Source: Paraplanobispora siamensis | GTDB lineage: Bacteria > Actinomycetota > Actinomycetes > Streptosporangiales > Streptosporangiaceae | Reading direction: 5' to 3' | DNA: 64,000 bases | NCBI RefSeq assembly: GCF_016863175.1 | Contig: NZ_BOOJ01000036.1 | Location: 124,001 to 188,000 of the forward strand | Shown here: piece by piece, positions 1-7,363 of the stretch | Layout of the letters: each line of letters begins with the position of its first letter | How positions within the stretch are numbered: the stretch's first letter is position 1 | Made by a program: the position numbers and the translations under genes | Notes under the pieces: model-generated | What the model was told of the DNA's origin: nothing | Database searches by the model: none | What the model saw: the letters and a program-made list of their open reading frames with translations, nothing else

Positions 1-61
1 CTTTTCTTCGGAAAGTCTCGTCATTGTGTTCGATCCCGCGCTACAGTCGAAGGCATTGGAT

Positions 62-75
62 CGAACACGGGTTCG
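62..75. promoter_or_regulatory. LexA/SOS-box-like palindrome
   Basis: Perfect arms CGAAC and GTTCG surround ACGG. This is close to the actinobacterial/Bacillus LexA box (CGAAC-RNRY-GTTCG) with one central mismatch. It lies 30 bases before a possible upstream start (106) of the ATPase gene and about 165 before the preferred start. The call rests on motif match only. Confidence 0.3.
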
Positions 76-240
76 GTCGGTGTCCGTCCAGGTGAGGGGT
101 GTGCCATGGCGATGCCCGCGACCTCCCCGGCGCCTTGCGCGCCCGCCCCGCGCCGCCCCTCCCTGAGACGTGCGACACGCCATAACGCTTTCTACGGAAA
201 TCTAGGACGGCCGCTATATCCCGTCATAAAGTCCGAGAGC

Positions 241-1422
241 GTGGACCCCGTGCGCAACCCCTATGCCCCCGGCGCGGGGCAGCGCCCCCCGGAGCTCGCC
301 GGGCGTGACCGCGAGCTGCAGCAGTTCGAGGTCGTCCTGGAGCGGGTGGCCCGAGGCCGCCCCGAGCGCAGCATGGTCATCACCGGCCTGCGCGGCGTCG
401 GCAAGACCGTCCTGCTCAACACCTTCAAGTCGATGGCCATGCAGCGGCTGTGGGGCACCGGCAAGATCGAGGCCCGGCCCGACCGGTCGATCCGCCGTCC
501 GGTGGCCGCCGCCCTGCACATGGCCATCCGCGAGCTGTCCCCCCGGCACCGCGCGCCCGAGCGCATCGAGGAGTTCCTCGGCGTGCTGAAGGCCTTCGCG
601 ATGCGCGACGCCTCCGCGGCCAAGGGCACCTCGCACTGGTCACCCGGGATCGACGTGCCCGCCGCGCGCGGCCGGGCCGACTCCGGCGACCTGGAGATCG
701 ACCTCACCGAGCTGTTCGTCGACGCCGCCGCGGTCGCCACCGACCTGGGCGTCGGGATCGCCCTGTTCATCGACGAGATGCAGGACGTCCAGGTCGAGGA
801 CGTCTCGGCGCTGTGCGCCGCCTGCCACGAGCTCTCCCAGAGCGGCGGCCCGCTGATCGTGGTCGGCGCCGGCCTGCCGCACCTGCCCAGCGTCCTGTCG
901 GCCAGCAAGAGCTACTCCGAGCGGCTCTTCCGCTACGCCAGGATCGACCGGCTCGACCGCGAGGCGGCCGACCTGGCGCTCATCGCCCCGGCCCAGGGCG
1001 AGGGGGTCGAGTTCACCCAGGAGGCCCTCGACGCCCTCTATCAGGCGGCCGACGGCTACCCCTACTTCGTCCAGGCCTACGGCAAGGTCGCCTGGGACCT
1101 GGCGCTGCGCAGCCCGATCACCGCCGACGACGTCAAGGTCTCCGCCCCGGAGGCGGAGGAGGAGCTCGCGGTCGGCTTCTTCGGCAGCCGCTACGAGCGG
1201 GCCACCCCGGCCGAGCGCGACTACATGCACGCCATCGCCTCGATCGGCGACGAGCCGGTGGCCACGGCCGAGGTGGCCGAGATCCTCGGCCGCAAGCCGT
1301 CCAGCCTCTCCCCGGCCCGCGACAGCCTCATCAAGAAGGGGCTGATCTACAGTGCCGAGCGCGGGCTGATCGCGTTCACCGTCCCGCACTTCGGAAAGTT
1401 TCTCCGTTCCCAACCGATCTGA
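241..1422 (+). CDS. AAA-family ATP-binding protein
   Basis: A 393-residue P-loop ATPase of the ORC/Cdc6-like AAA type. Walker A GLRGVGKT lies near residue 50, Walker B IALFIDEMQD near residue 175, and a winged-helix-like region with AEVAEILGRKPSS near the C-terminus. Function is unknown; such proteins are common in actinomycetes and may be DNA-linked. The GTG at 241 is preferred because VDPVRNPYAPG looks like the conserved N-terminus. An in-frame ATG at 106 has a better ribosome site (GAGGGG at 94-99) but would add 45 low-complexity residues. It converges on the MauE-like gene. Confidence 0.75.
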   Translation: MDPVRNPYAPGAGQRPPELAGRDRELQQFEVVLERVARGRPERSMVITGLRGVGKTVLLNTFKSMAMQRLWGTGKIEARPDRSIRRPVAAALHMAIRELSPRHRAPERIEEFLGVLKAFAMRDASAAKGTSHWSPGIDVPAARGRADSGDLEIDLTELFVDAAAVATDLGVGIALFIDEMQDVQVEDVSALCAACHELSQSGGPLIVVGAGLPHLPSVLSASKSYSERLFRYARIDRLDREAADLALIAPAQGEGVEFTQEALDALYQAADGYPYFVQAYGKVAWDLALRSPITADDVKVSAPEAEEELAVGFFGSRYERATPAERDYMHAIASIGDEPVATAEVAEILGRKPSSLSPARDSLIKKGLIYSAERGLIAFTVPHFGKFLRSQPI

Positions 1423-1432
1423 ACGTATGTTC
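1421..1432. promoter_or_regulatory. Second SOS-box-like palindrome
   Basis: GAAC-GTAT-GTTC begins inside the ATPase stop codon and continues with GA, again resembling a LexA half-site pair. It does not face any start codon because the flanking genes converge here, so a regulatory role is doubtful. Confidence 0.2.
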
Positions 1433-1452
1433 GATACAGTGAGGAACGGCTG

Positions 1453-2433
1453 CTAGCCCTCTATACGGCTCTCTAGTGGGGAAGCTAGAGAGCCGTATAG
1501 AGCTGAATTGTGCCGCGCCGCGTGGCGGGCACGGGTCAGCATCCGGCCGGATCGGGGCTGTGACCTGGCGGAGACCGGCTCCGGCCGGGAATGCCCCACC
1601 GTGACCGGCTCCACGGCGACCGGCCGTCCCTCGGCGTCGACCAGGGCCACCCGCACCGCCGGGCGCCTGCCGATCAGGTGCACCGCGAAGACGACCTCCA
1701 GCCGGTTCCCCTCGGGGCCGCGCCCCGGATAGGCGAAGAACCGCCAGCACAGCTCCCGCCAGGAGTCGACCGGGTCCGGGCTCGCCAGGAACCTCATGTG
1801 CGCCTGCCAGGCCGCGCTCGCGCGCAGTCGATTCAGGGCCGTCTCCGGGTCCATCCGGCGCTGCTCGCAGGGCACGCGATAGCGGATCCGGGCGGCGGCC
1901 TCCTCGATCTCCGGCGAGAGGGCGGCGACCAGCAGCAGCCCGCCGGCCATGGCCAGGCCCTCGATCCAGGAGATCCCGGCCAGCACCGACCAGCCCGGGG
2001 CCGGCCCGACCCAGACCGTGCCCGCGGCCATGGCGGTCAGCACCACCGTGCGCGCCAGCGAGCGGGCGCCCACCGGGATCGAGCTGACGTCGCCGAAGCA
2101 GCCGCAGCCCGCGTCCGGCCGCCTGCGGCGCAGTTCCCACAGCACGTAGGCGGACACCGCGAAGAAGGCCACCGCTCCCCACCGGAAGAACGGGTGCCCG
2201 GTGAGCATCAGGCCGCCCAGCAGGAAGGCCTCCCCGGCCGCGCAACCGAGCATCGCGGGCGCGCGCCACTTCTCGGCCACCAGCACCGCCGGTCCGAGCC
2301 CGCTCATCCCCCCGGGCTCGGAGTTGTTCGTGACGGTCCTGATCTTCGCCGCCATGCCCAGCGCCAGCAGTACGGCCAGCACCGGGATCTGCGCCGCGGC
2401 GATCGTGATCCACACCTGTGACACCTGTGTCAC
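1453..2433 (-). CDS. MauE/DoxX-type redox-associated membrane protein
   Basis: 326 residues with about four N-terminal membrane helices and the CGCFG motif near residue 110 that marks MauE-like proteins (DsbB/VKOR-like thiol redox partners, named after methylamine dehydrogenase maturation). The C-terminal half (from about residue 185) is a soluble extension. The GTG start overlaps the stop of the upstream Cys-rich gene as GTGA, so the two are translationally coupled. This suggests the membrane protein handles disulfides of that neighbour (inference). The last 17 codons run through a perfect 18-bp hairpin. Confidence 0.75.
   Translation of the reverse strand: MTQVSQVWITIAAAQIPVLAVLLALGMAAKIRTVTNNSEPGGMSGLGPAVLVAEKWRAPAMLGCAAGEAFLLGGLMLTGHPFFRWGAVAFFAVSAYVLWELRRRRPDAGCGCFGDVSSIPVGARSLARTVVLTAMAAGTVWVGPAPGWSVLAGISWIEGLAMAGGLLLVAALSPEIEEAAARIRYRVPCEQRRMDPETALNRLRASAAWQAHMRFLASPDPVDSWRELCWRFFAYPGRGPEGNRLEVVFAVHLIGRRPAVRVALVDAEGRPVAVEPVTVGHSRPEPVSARSQPRSGRMLTRARHAARHNSALYGSLASPLESRIEG
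1459..1502. terminator. Perfect 18-bp stem-loop between convergent genes
   Basis: Arms 1459-1476 and 1485-1502 are perfectly complementary around the loop TGGGGAAG. There is no U-tract, as is usual for actinomycete terminators. It serves the ATPase gene from the left and lies inside the 3' end of the MauE-like gene on the right. Confidence 0.6.
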
Positions 2434-3380
2434 CCCAATCCGACCCGGGCATTGAAGCATCCCGTGGTCAGGTCCCCACCCAGTTCCACGAAAGAGGACG
2501 GCGACAGCTCCGCGATCCGGCCACGCGGAGACGTGCCGCACTCCAGGCACCGGTCGCAGAAACGACCGGCGAGACAGCCGCATGTCACGATCGGGACGAT
2601 CGAGGTGCGGCCCGTGCACACGTTGCGCATCTCCAGCATCGAGCCCAGCGCCAGATAGGGCAGCCTGGCGCAGGACACGCCCGCCTCGTCGCACTCCGAG
2701 TCGGAGGACTCCAGCATCGGATAGGCCGCTCCGCGCTCGTCGAGGTCGAAGGCGTCGGACCAGGTCGCGGTGCCCGAGATCCGTGACTGCGCGCCGCCGT
2801 ACGACGGGGGCTGCTCGGGTACGGACGTCCACCGGTAGGGCGGCTGCGAGGTCGCGGGGAGCCGGGCGTGGGAGACGCCGTCCTCGCGTACGCCGATGGC
2901 GTCGAACAGATAGCCGGGTTCGAACTTCGGATGGCGGACCTGCAGGCGTCCCGAGGCGCCGTAGGGGATGACGACGGTGCGCCGTCCCCGGTGGGGTCCG
3001 CAGTAGAGCTCCATCGTGCGGTCTCGCGCGCCCTTGCCGACATTCTGGATCACACCGGTGATGCGGGTGATGTCCGCCCAGATCCGCTCGGCGACCCTGC
3101 CCCCCTGCACCGCCCTGACGATCACCTGGGAGCCCCTCGGCAGATCGGCCGGAGCGACGGTCTCCCCCCGCCAGGCGGTCGCCCACGGCGCGATGACCAG
3201 ACGCTCGTGCCTGCCGTCCGGCGTCTCGATGATGATCAGGTGCGGACTGATGTCCAGGATCTCTCCGGTGACGGCGTGCAGGAGCTCGCCCTCGTCGGCG
3301 ACCGGCCCCGGGGTCGCCGGATTCCGGCCAAGCGCGGCCGCGGCCAGCGCGTGGCGGCGGTCAACGCTCCGGTAGAGCAT
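2430..3380 (-). CDS. Cys-rich protein with C-terminal RlpA-like double-psi beta-barrel
   Basis: 316 residues. The C-terminal ~110 residues follow the RlpA/expansin barrel pattern: a LPYLALGSMLEMRN strand pair, a CTGRTSIVPI loop, then RIAELSPSSFVELGG. Unlike typical RlpA it is packed with cysteines (VTCGC, FCDRCLEC and others). The N-terminal half looks like a beta-rich OB-like domain. No signal peptide is evident, so export is uncertain. It is coupled by GTGA overlap to the MauE-like redox protein. The barrel call is inferred from pattern; a role in wall binding or a disulfide-dependent enzyme is possible. Confidence 0.55.
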   Translation of the reverse strand: MLYRSVDRRHALAAAALGRNPATPGPVADEGELLHAVTGEILDISPHLIIIETPDGRHERLVIAPWATAWRGETVAPADLPRGSQVIVRAVQGGRVAERIWADITRITGVIQNVGKGARDRTMELYCGPHRGRRTVVIPYGASGRLQVRHPKFEPGYLFDAIGVREDGVSHARLPATSQPPYRWTSVPEQPPSYGGAQSRISGTATWSDAFDLDERGAAYPMLESSDSECDEAGVSCARLPYLALGSMLEMRNVCTGRTSIVPIVTCGCLAGRFCDRCLECGTSPRGRIAELSPSSFVELGGDLTTGCFNARVGLG

Positions 3381-3689
3381 CGTCGCTTCCCCTCTTGTCG
3401 GCGAGGTGTTCCGGCCAGCGTCACATGATTTGCGCCGGGCGGGGTCCGGCGCACACCAATAATTCCGACAGGGGCCCTACCAGGTAGCAAAATTCACATC
3501 CCCGGTAGAACGCCTTGATGCCCACGCCGGGTCAAACCCGTACCTAGTGCCCCTCGCGCGCTCCGCCACCCAGCTGAATCGATCTTTGCACTCGTCAGGA
3601 TGAAACCTGGATTCCGGTTCAGCCGTATCCGGGCCCGCGGCTGCGATTCTGACGACGAGACGCCCACGACCCACAGGCTGGTGATCGCA
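3381..3689. other. Divergent intergenic region, no gene seen
   Basis: 309 bases between the divergent RlpA-like and sigma-factor genes. It must hold both promoters, but no convincing hexamers or palindromes are visible and no ORF has coding character. Confidence 0.4.
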
Positions 3690-4277
3690 GTGACCGGCGG
3701 GATCCACGACGAGTTCCGCGAGTACGTCGCAGCTCGCGGACCGGCGCTCCTGCGCGCCGCCCACCAGGTCACCGGCAATCCCAACGACGCCGAGGACCTG
3801 CTGCAGGCGGCCCTGGTCAAGACCTACCTCGCCTGGGAGCGCATCGAGGACCGCGCGGCCCTGGACGGCTACGTGCGCCGGACGATGGTCAACATCAACA
3901 TCTCGTGGTGGCGGCGGCGCAGGCTGGAGGAGTATCCGTCGGACGAACTGCCGGAGCCGGTCCAGTCGATCGTCCACGGTTATCTGCCGGAGCGGGTGGA
4001 GCAGGCCCTCGAACGCCTGCCCGCCCGGATGCGGGCCGCGATCGTGCTGCGGTACTACGAGGACATGTCCGAGCCGGAGATCGCCAAGGCTCTGGGCGTC
4101 AGCGTCGGGACGGTCAAGAGCACCGTCTCACGGGGCATGGCGAAGCTCCGCGGCACCCTGGGGGACCCGGCTTCGGAGCGGGTGTGCGCGGAACCTGTGG
4201 ACATGGTTGCGGAGCGGGTGTGCGCGGAGCCTGAGGGCATGGCTGCGGAGCGGCGGCACCTCGAACCTCAGGGCTGA
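3690..4277 (+). CDS. SigE-family ECF RNA polymerase sigma factor
   Basis: 195 residues. The sigma-2 region begins FREYVAARGPALLRAA and continues through DAEDLLQAALVKTY and YVRRTMVNINISWWRRRR. Sigma-4 has LPARMRAAIVLRYYEDMSEPEIAKAL-type sequence with the helix VSVGTVKSTVSRG. It is typical of actinomycete SigE-family (SigK-like) regulators. The start is GTG 3690 (GTG 3681 is possible). The C-terminus carries 12-residue tandem repeats (see 4174-4275). Its end overlaps the convergent MarR gene by 10 bases. No anti-sigma gene follows. Confidence 0.8.
   Translation: MTGGIHDEFREYVAARGPALLRAAHQVTGNPNDAEDLLQAALVKTYLAWERIEDRAALDGYVRRTMVNINISWWRRRRLEEYPSDELPEPVQSIVHGYLPERVEQALERLPARMRAAIVLRYYEDMSEPEIAKALGVSVGTVKSTVSRGMAKLRGTLGDPASERVCAEPVDMVAERVCAEPEGMAAERRHLEPQG
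4174..4275 (+). repeat. 36-bp tandem repeat in sigma factor tail
   Basis: Units start at 4174, 4210 and 4246 (the last partial and diverged). They encode near-copies of ERVCAEPxxMxA, keep frame, and extend the sigma factor beyond the usual end of region 4. Confidence 0.75.
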
Positions 4278-4783
4278 GCCTGCCCGGCGGCCGCCGTCTC
4301 CTGCGCCGGTGTGTGCTCGGAACCGGCCGTGGCGCACGGCCGTACGGCGTCGCGGATGATCCGCAGCGTGTCCAGGAAGGTCGCGAGCTGGTCGGGGGCG
4401 AGCAGGCCGGTGAACCAGGCCTCGATGTCGACCAGGTGCTGCGGGAGCACCTCGGCGAGCCGGCTGGTGCCCGCCTCGGTGATCGCGGAGTAGGAGGCCC
4501 GGCGGTCGGTGGCGCACGCCTGCCGTACGACGAGGCCTTCGCGCTCCAGCCGGTCCACGACGCGGGTGACCCCGCTGGTGGAGAGGTTGGTCTGCGCGGC
4601 CAGGTCGCTCATGCGCAACCGCTGACCGGGTGAGCGCGCCAGGCGGATCAGGGTCTCGAAGTCGATCTCCGAGAGACCCGCGGCGGCCAGGGAAGGGAGC
4701 GTCTTCGCCGACAGGCCGGTGGAGACCTCCGCCAGGAGGCCCATCGCCGTCAACCGAGGGTCGTCGAAAGGAATCACGTTCAC
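4268..4783 (-). CDS. MarR-family transcriptional regulator
   Basis: 171 residues with a winged helix: LRMSDLAAQTNLSTSGVTRV as recognition region, then the wing DRRASYSAIT. It is divergent from the YceI gene with a palindrome between, so it probably controls both. The start codon is GTG directly after an AT-richer box, with no clear ribosome site, consistent with a leaderless mRNA. The ligand is unknown. Confidence 0.85.
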   Translation of the reverse strand: MNVIPFDDPRLTAMGLLAEVSTGLSAKTLPSLAAAGLSEIDFETLIRLARSPGQRLRMSDLAAQTNLSTSGVTRVVDRLEREGLVVRQACATDRRASYSAITEAGTSRLAEVLPQHLVDIEAWFTGLLAPDQLATFLDTLRIIRDAVRPCATAGSEHTPAQETAAAGQAQP

Positions 4784-4807
4784 ACTCTATGGGACGATAG
4801 TTGACGT

Positions 4808-4821
4808 GAGGAATATTCCTC
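4808..4821. promoter_or_regulatory. Palindromic operator between MarR and YceI genes
   Basis: GAGGAATATTCCTC is a perfect 14-bp palindrome between the divergent marR and yceI-like genes. A TTGACG at 4835-4840 may be a -35 box for the YceI gene. It is a likely MarR site. Confidence 0.5.
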
Positions 4822-4881
4822 GGATAGAAATGTGTTGACGCAAACATCCGCACCGCAAGCATCTCTACTAGGGAGCCCCTC

Positions 4882-5442
4882 ATGAGCACTCGTACCTGGG
4901 AGAACCTCCAGATCCCCACCCCCGGCACCTTCACCCTCGACGTCGCTCACACCCGCATCGGCTTCGTCGTCAAGCACATGATGGTGAGCAAGGTCCGCGG
5001 CAACTTCGGCGACTTCTCCGGCTCGGTCACGATCGCCGAGAACCCGCTGGAGTCCTCCGCCGAGCTCGCGATCAAGGCCGAGAGCATCAACACGGGCTCC
5101 GCCGACCGTGACGGCCACCTCCGCAGCGAGGACTTCCTCGCCGCCGAGAAGTTCCCCGAGCTGACCTTCCGCAGCACCCGCGTCGTCGGTCACTCCGGTG
5201 ACGAGTTCACCCTCGTCGGCGACCTCACCATCCGTGACGTCACCAAGGAGGTCGAGCTCACCGTCGAGTACGGCGGCGCCGGCGTCAACCCCTGGGGCCA
5301 GGAGGTCTGGGGCTTCTCCATCACGACCGAGATCGACCGCGAGGAGTTCGGCCTCACCTGGAACCAGGCCCTGGAGACCGGCGGCGTCCTCGTCGGCAAG
5401 AAGGTCAAGATCGAGATCGAGGGCGAGGCCAACCGCGCCTGA
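4882..5442 (+). CDS. YceI-family lipid-binding lipocalin-like protein
   Basis: 186 residues matching the YceI family throughout: FTLDVAHTRIGFVVKHMM at the N-terminus, HLRSEDFLAAEKFPELTF in the middle, LVGDLTIRDVTKEVELTVE near residue 120. YceI proteins are beta-barrels that bind polyisoprenoid or fatty ligands. There is no signal peptide, so it is cytoplasmic as in many actinomycetes. The ribosome site GGGAG lies just upstream of ATG. A strong terminator follows. Confidence 0.9.
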   Translation: MSTRTWENLQIPTPGTFTLDVAHTRIGFVVKHMMVSKVRGNFGDFSGSVTIAENPLESSAELAIKAESINTGSADRDGHLRSEDFLAAEKFPELTFRSTRVVGHSGDEFTLVGDLTIRDVTKEVELTVEYGGAGVNPWGQEVWGFSITTEIDREEFGLTWNQALETGGVLVGKKVKIEIEGEANRA

Positions 5443-5477
5443 TCTCGAGGTCCGCGACCGGGCCACGGCCGATCATC

Positions 5478-5521
5478 CACAGCGAGGCTCCCCTCCCGTC
5501 CGGGAGGGGAGCCTCGCTGTG
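5478..5521. terminator. 21-bp perfect stem-loop terminator
   Basis: Arms 5478-5498 and 5501-5521 are fully complementary with only TC between them, followed by TTCGTTAAG. It ends the YceI transcript. Confidence 0.85.
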
Positions 5522-5598
5522 TTCGTTAAGTGAGATGTCGCGTCTCGCTCATCGAGAATCCACAGGTTCTCGCTGCTCTTACCAGTAGAGACGCGAGT

Positions 5599-5640
5599 CT
5601 GTCCACAGATGTGGAGGAAGTTATCCACAGCGGTGGACAA
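5599..5640. promoter_or_regulatory. Cluster of DnaA-box-like sequences
   Basis: TTATCCACA at 5621-5629 is an exact DnaA box. CTGTCCACA lies at 5599-5607 and the reverse box TTGTCCACC at 5632-5640. A further AATCCACA sits in the loop of a small hairpin (5553-5572). No replication gene is nearby, so this is not oriC; it may titrate DnaA or regulate transcription. Confidence 0.4.
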
Positions 5641-5715
5641 CTTCTCGGGATGCCTCCCGGGGGCGCTCGACCCTCCGGCGATACGGCTCGGGCGGACCGG
5701 GGCGGCCGAAGCGGC

Positions 5716-5786
5716 TGAACAAAGTTCAAGAATGAGCTTGCACTTAGTTCAAGTGGTGCCGTACGGTCCTATTGAACTTAGTTCAA
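5716..5786. promoter_or_regulatory. Repeated TTGAAC-TTA-GTTCAA operator
   Basis: TGAACAAAGTTCA (5716-5728) and TTGAACTTAGTTCAA (5772-5786) are perfect palindromes. A related CACTTAGTTCAAGTG lies at 5741-5755. They stand immediately upstream of the frameshifted membrane gene and look like sites for a MarR- or TetR-type repressor not encoded next to it. Confidence 0.55.
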
Positions 5787-5833
5787 GGCTCCGGCGACAG
5801 GCCGGAGCCCAGGGACCTAACGAGGAGAACCCC

Positions 5834-6356
5834 ATGGGCAACACCCTGATCGCCGTGATGCAGCTGCTCGTCGCCGCCGCGTTCGTGAGCATCCCGCTGG
5901 TCCGTCACCGCTACGGGGGGCCCGCGCGATGGCCCGGGCCGAGGCGGAGCTGAGCCGCCAGGGCGTGCGGACCACCGTGCTGACCGAGAACGGCATGCGC
6001 TTCGACGCCGGCGGCCACGAGACGTGGGCCCCGGGGGCATCGCCGCCATCATGACCGTGCTGGCCGGTCTCAACCTGGCCGCCGTCTCCTGGGCCGACAC
6101 CGCGACCTGGATCCTGCAGTCGCTCGTCCTGGCCGGCAACTGCGTCATCCTCTACAGCCAGCTCACCGCCGTCTCGTCCGTGCAGGCCGCCTTCGCCCGC
6201 AAGGGTGACCCGGAGCTGGCCCGCATCGACGTCCCCGTCCTGCTCAAGGCCGCCGAGGCCGGTTTCCCCGCCTGGACGTGGACTCTCCAGAACGTGCGCC
6301 ACGTCGTGGTCTTCGGCGCCTCGATCGTCACCCTGGCGACCCTCGCCCTCGCCTGA
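5834..6356 (+). pseudogene. Small four-helix membrane protein, two frameshifts
   Basis: Three consecutive frames together spell one protein of about 173 residues: MGNTLIAVMQLLVAAAFV, then MARAEAELSRQGVRTTVL, then GIAAIMTVLAGLNLAAVSW to the TGA at 6354. Each frame switch needs one added base: near 5915-5928 beside a GGGGGG run, and near 6030-6037 beside a CCCCGGGGG run. The homopolymer context means sequencing error is as likely as true decay. The ribosome site GAGGAG precedes ATG 5834. Function is unknown; hydrophobic segments suggest an integral membrane protein. Confidence 0.65.
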
Positions 6357-6489
6357 TCCGGCCCGGCCGCCGGCCGCGGAGCCGGCACCCCCGCAAGCCC
6401 CCGCCAGCACCACCCAGGCGACGCGCACGGCAATCACTTTGCCGCCTCGCCCGATGGCCGGTACTCTGTGCTGAGCCACATGGCTACCA

Positions 6490-6579
6490 GGAGGCTTCGC
6501 CTAGTCAGGTCTATGGCGCCGCACTGCTAATGCGGTTTGGGTTTACCGCCCATCCGGGGTTCAAATCCCCGAGCCTCCG
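6490..6579 (+). tRNA. tRNA-Ser(GCT)
   Basis: A 90-nt class II tRNA with acceptor arms GGAGGCT/AGCCTCC, anticodon loop CTGCTAA (anticodon GCT at 6526-6528), a long variable arm and T-loop GGTTCAAATCC. It reads AGC/AGU serine codons. CCA is not encoded. Confidence 0.93.
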
Positions 6580-6587
6580 CAGAACAG

Positions 6588-6620
6588 AGGCCCCTTCCGA
6601 GAGATCGGAAGGGGCCTTTT
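6588..6620 (+). terminator. Rho-independent terminator after tRNA-Ser
   Basis: 13-bp perfect stem (6588-6600 with 6605-6617), GAGA loop, then TTTT. Confidence 0.9.
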
Positions 6621-6763
6621 CCGATCTCCGGAAAGCTTGGCTGGGGGTTGCCGGACCATTGCCGGACCAGCCTCCAAGCGATTATGAAGTCTCGGCTGCC
6701 TTGCGCCGCTGGGGCAGGCTCACCCGCCCGGCACGCGCTGCCGTACGGCTCTCCGCTTCGGGG

Positions 6764-7333
6764 TCAGGTGTGCAGGCCGCGCAGGAGGGTGAGCAGGGCC
6801 TGTTCGGCTTCGGGGCGGGGGTGGCCCGCGCCGATGAGGAGGGCTGTCTCGATGGCGGCGCCCAGCAGGATGCGGGCCAGGACGCCGGCGGGCTGCGGGC
6901 GGATCAGGCCTTCGGCCATGGCCTGGGTGAGGGCGGCCTCGATCAGGCCGAGGCCGTGGCGGGCCTCGATCTGCCGCCAGGTCTCCCAGCCGAGTACGGC
7001 GGGGGCGTCCAGGAGGGCGATGCGCCGGACGCCGGGCAGTTCGCAGGCGTCGAGGAAGATCGTGATGCCCTCTTCCAGGGCCGGCCAGGTGCCGGTGGCG
7101 GTGACCGTCGCGATCCGGGCGGTCAGCTCGGTCTCCAGTTCCTCGAAGACGGCCTGGAAGAGGGCGCGTTTGTCGCCGAACTGGTGCTGCAGGGCGCCGC
7201 GCGTCACCCCGGCCGCGGTGACGATCTCCTCGGCGGGCACCGCCGCGTAGCCCTTCTCGGCGAACAGGGAGCGGGCGGCGGTGAGCAGGGCGGCCCGGGT
7301 CGCCCTGGTGCGGTCCTCCTGAGTGCGTCTCAC
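6764..7333 (-). CDS. TetR-family transcriptional regulator
   Basis: 189 residues. The N-terminal TetR helix-turn-helix reads AARSLFAEKGYAAVPAEEI, then AGVTRGALQHQFGDKRALF. A helical ligand domain follows. It lies 30 bases downstream of the hydrolase gene on the same strand, so it is probably co-transcribed and feeds back on the palindrome at 8214-8232. Confidence 0.9.
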   Translation of the reverse strand: MRRTQEDRTRATRAALLTAARSLFAEKGYAAVPAEEIVTAAGVTRGALQHQFGDKRALFQAVFEELETELTARIATVTATGTWPALEEGITIFLDACELPGVRRIALLDAPAVLGWETWRQIEARHGLGLIEAALTQAMAEGLIRPQPAGVLARILLGAAIETALLIGAGHPRPEAEQALLTLLRGLHT

Positions 7334-7363
7334 GCGGTCAGTCTGGCAGGACGAATCACGTGG

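Noticed and set aside
106-240. N-terminal extension of the AAA ATPase from ATG 106
   Set aside because: Good ribosome site, but the 45 added residues are low-complexity and include an AT-rich promoter-like stretch; the conserved start appears at GTG 241.
5599-5640. Chromosomal oriC
   Set aside because: Too few boxes and no dnaA/dnaN; kept as a DnaA-box cluster.
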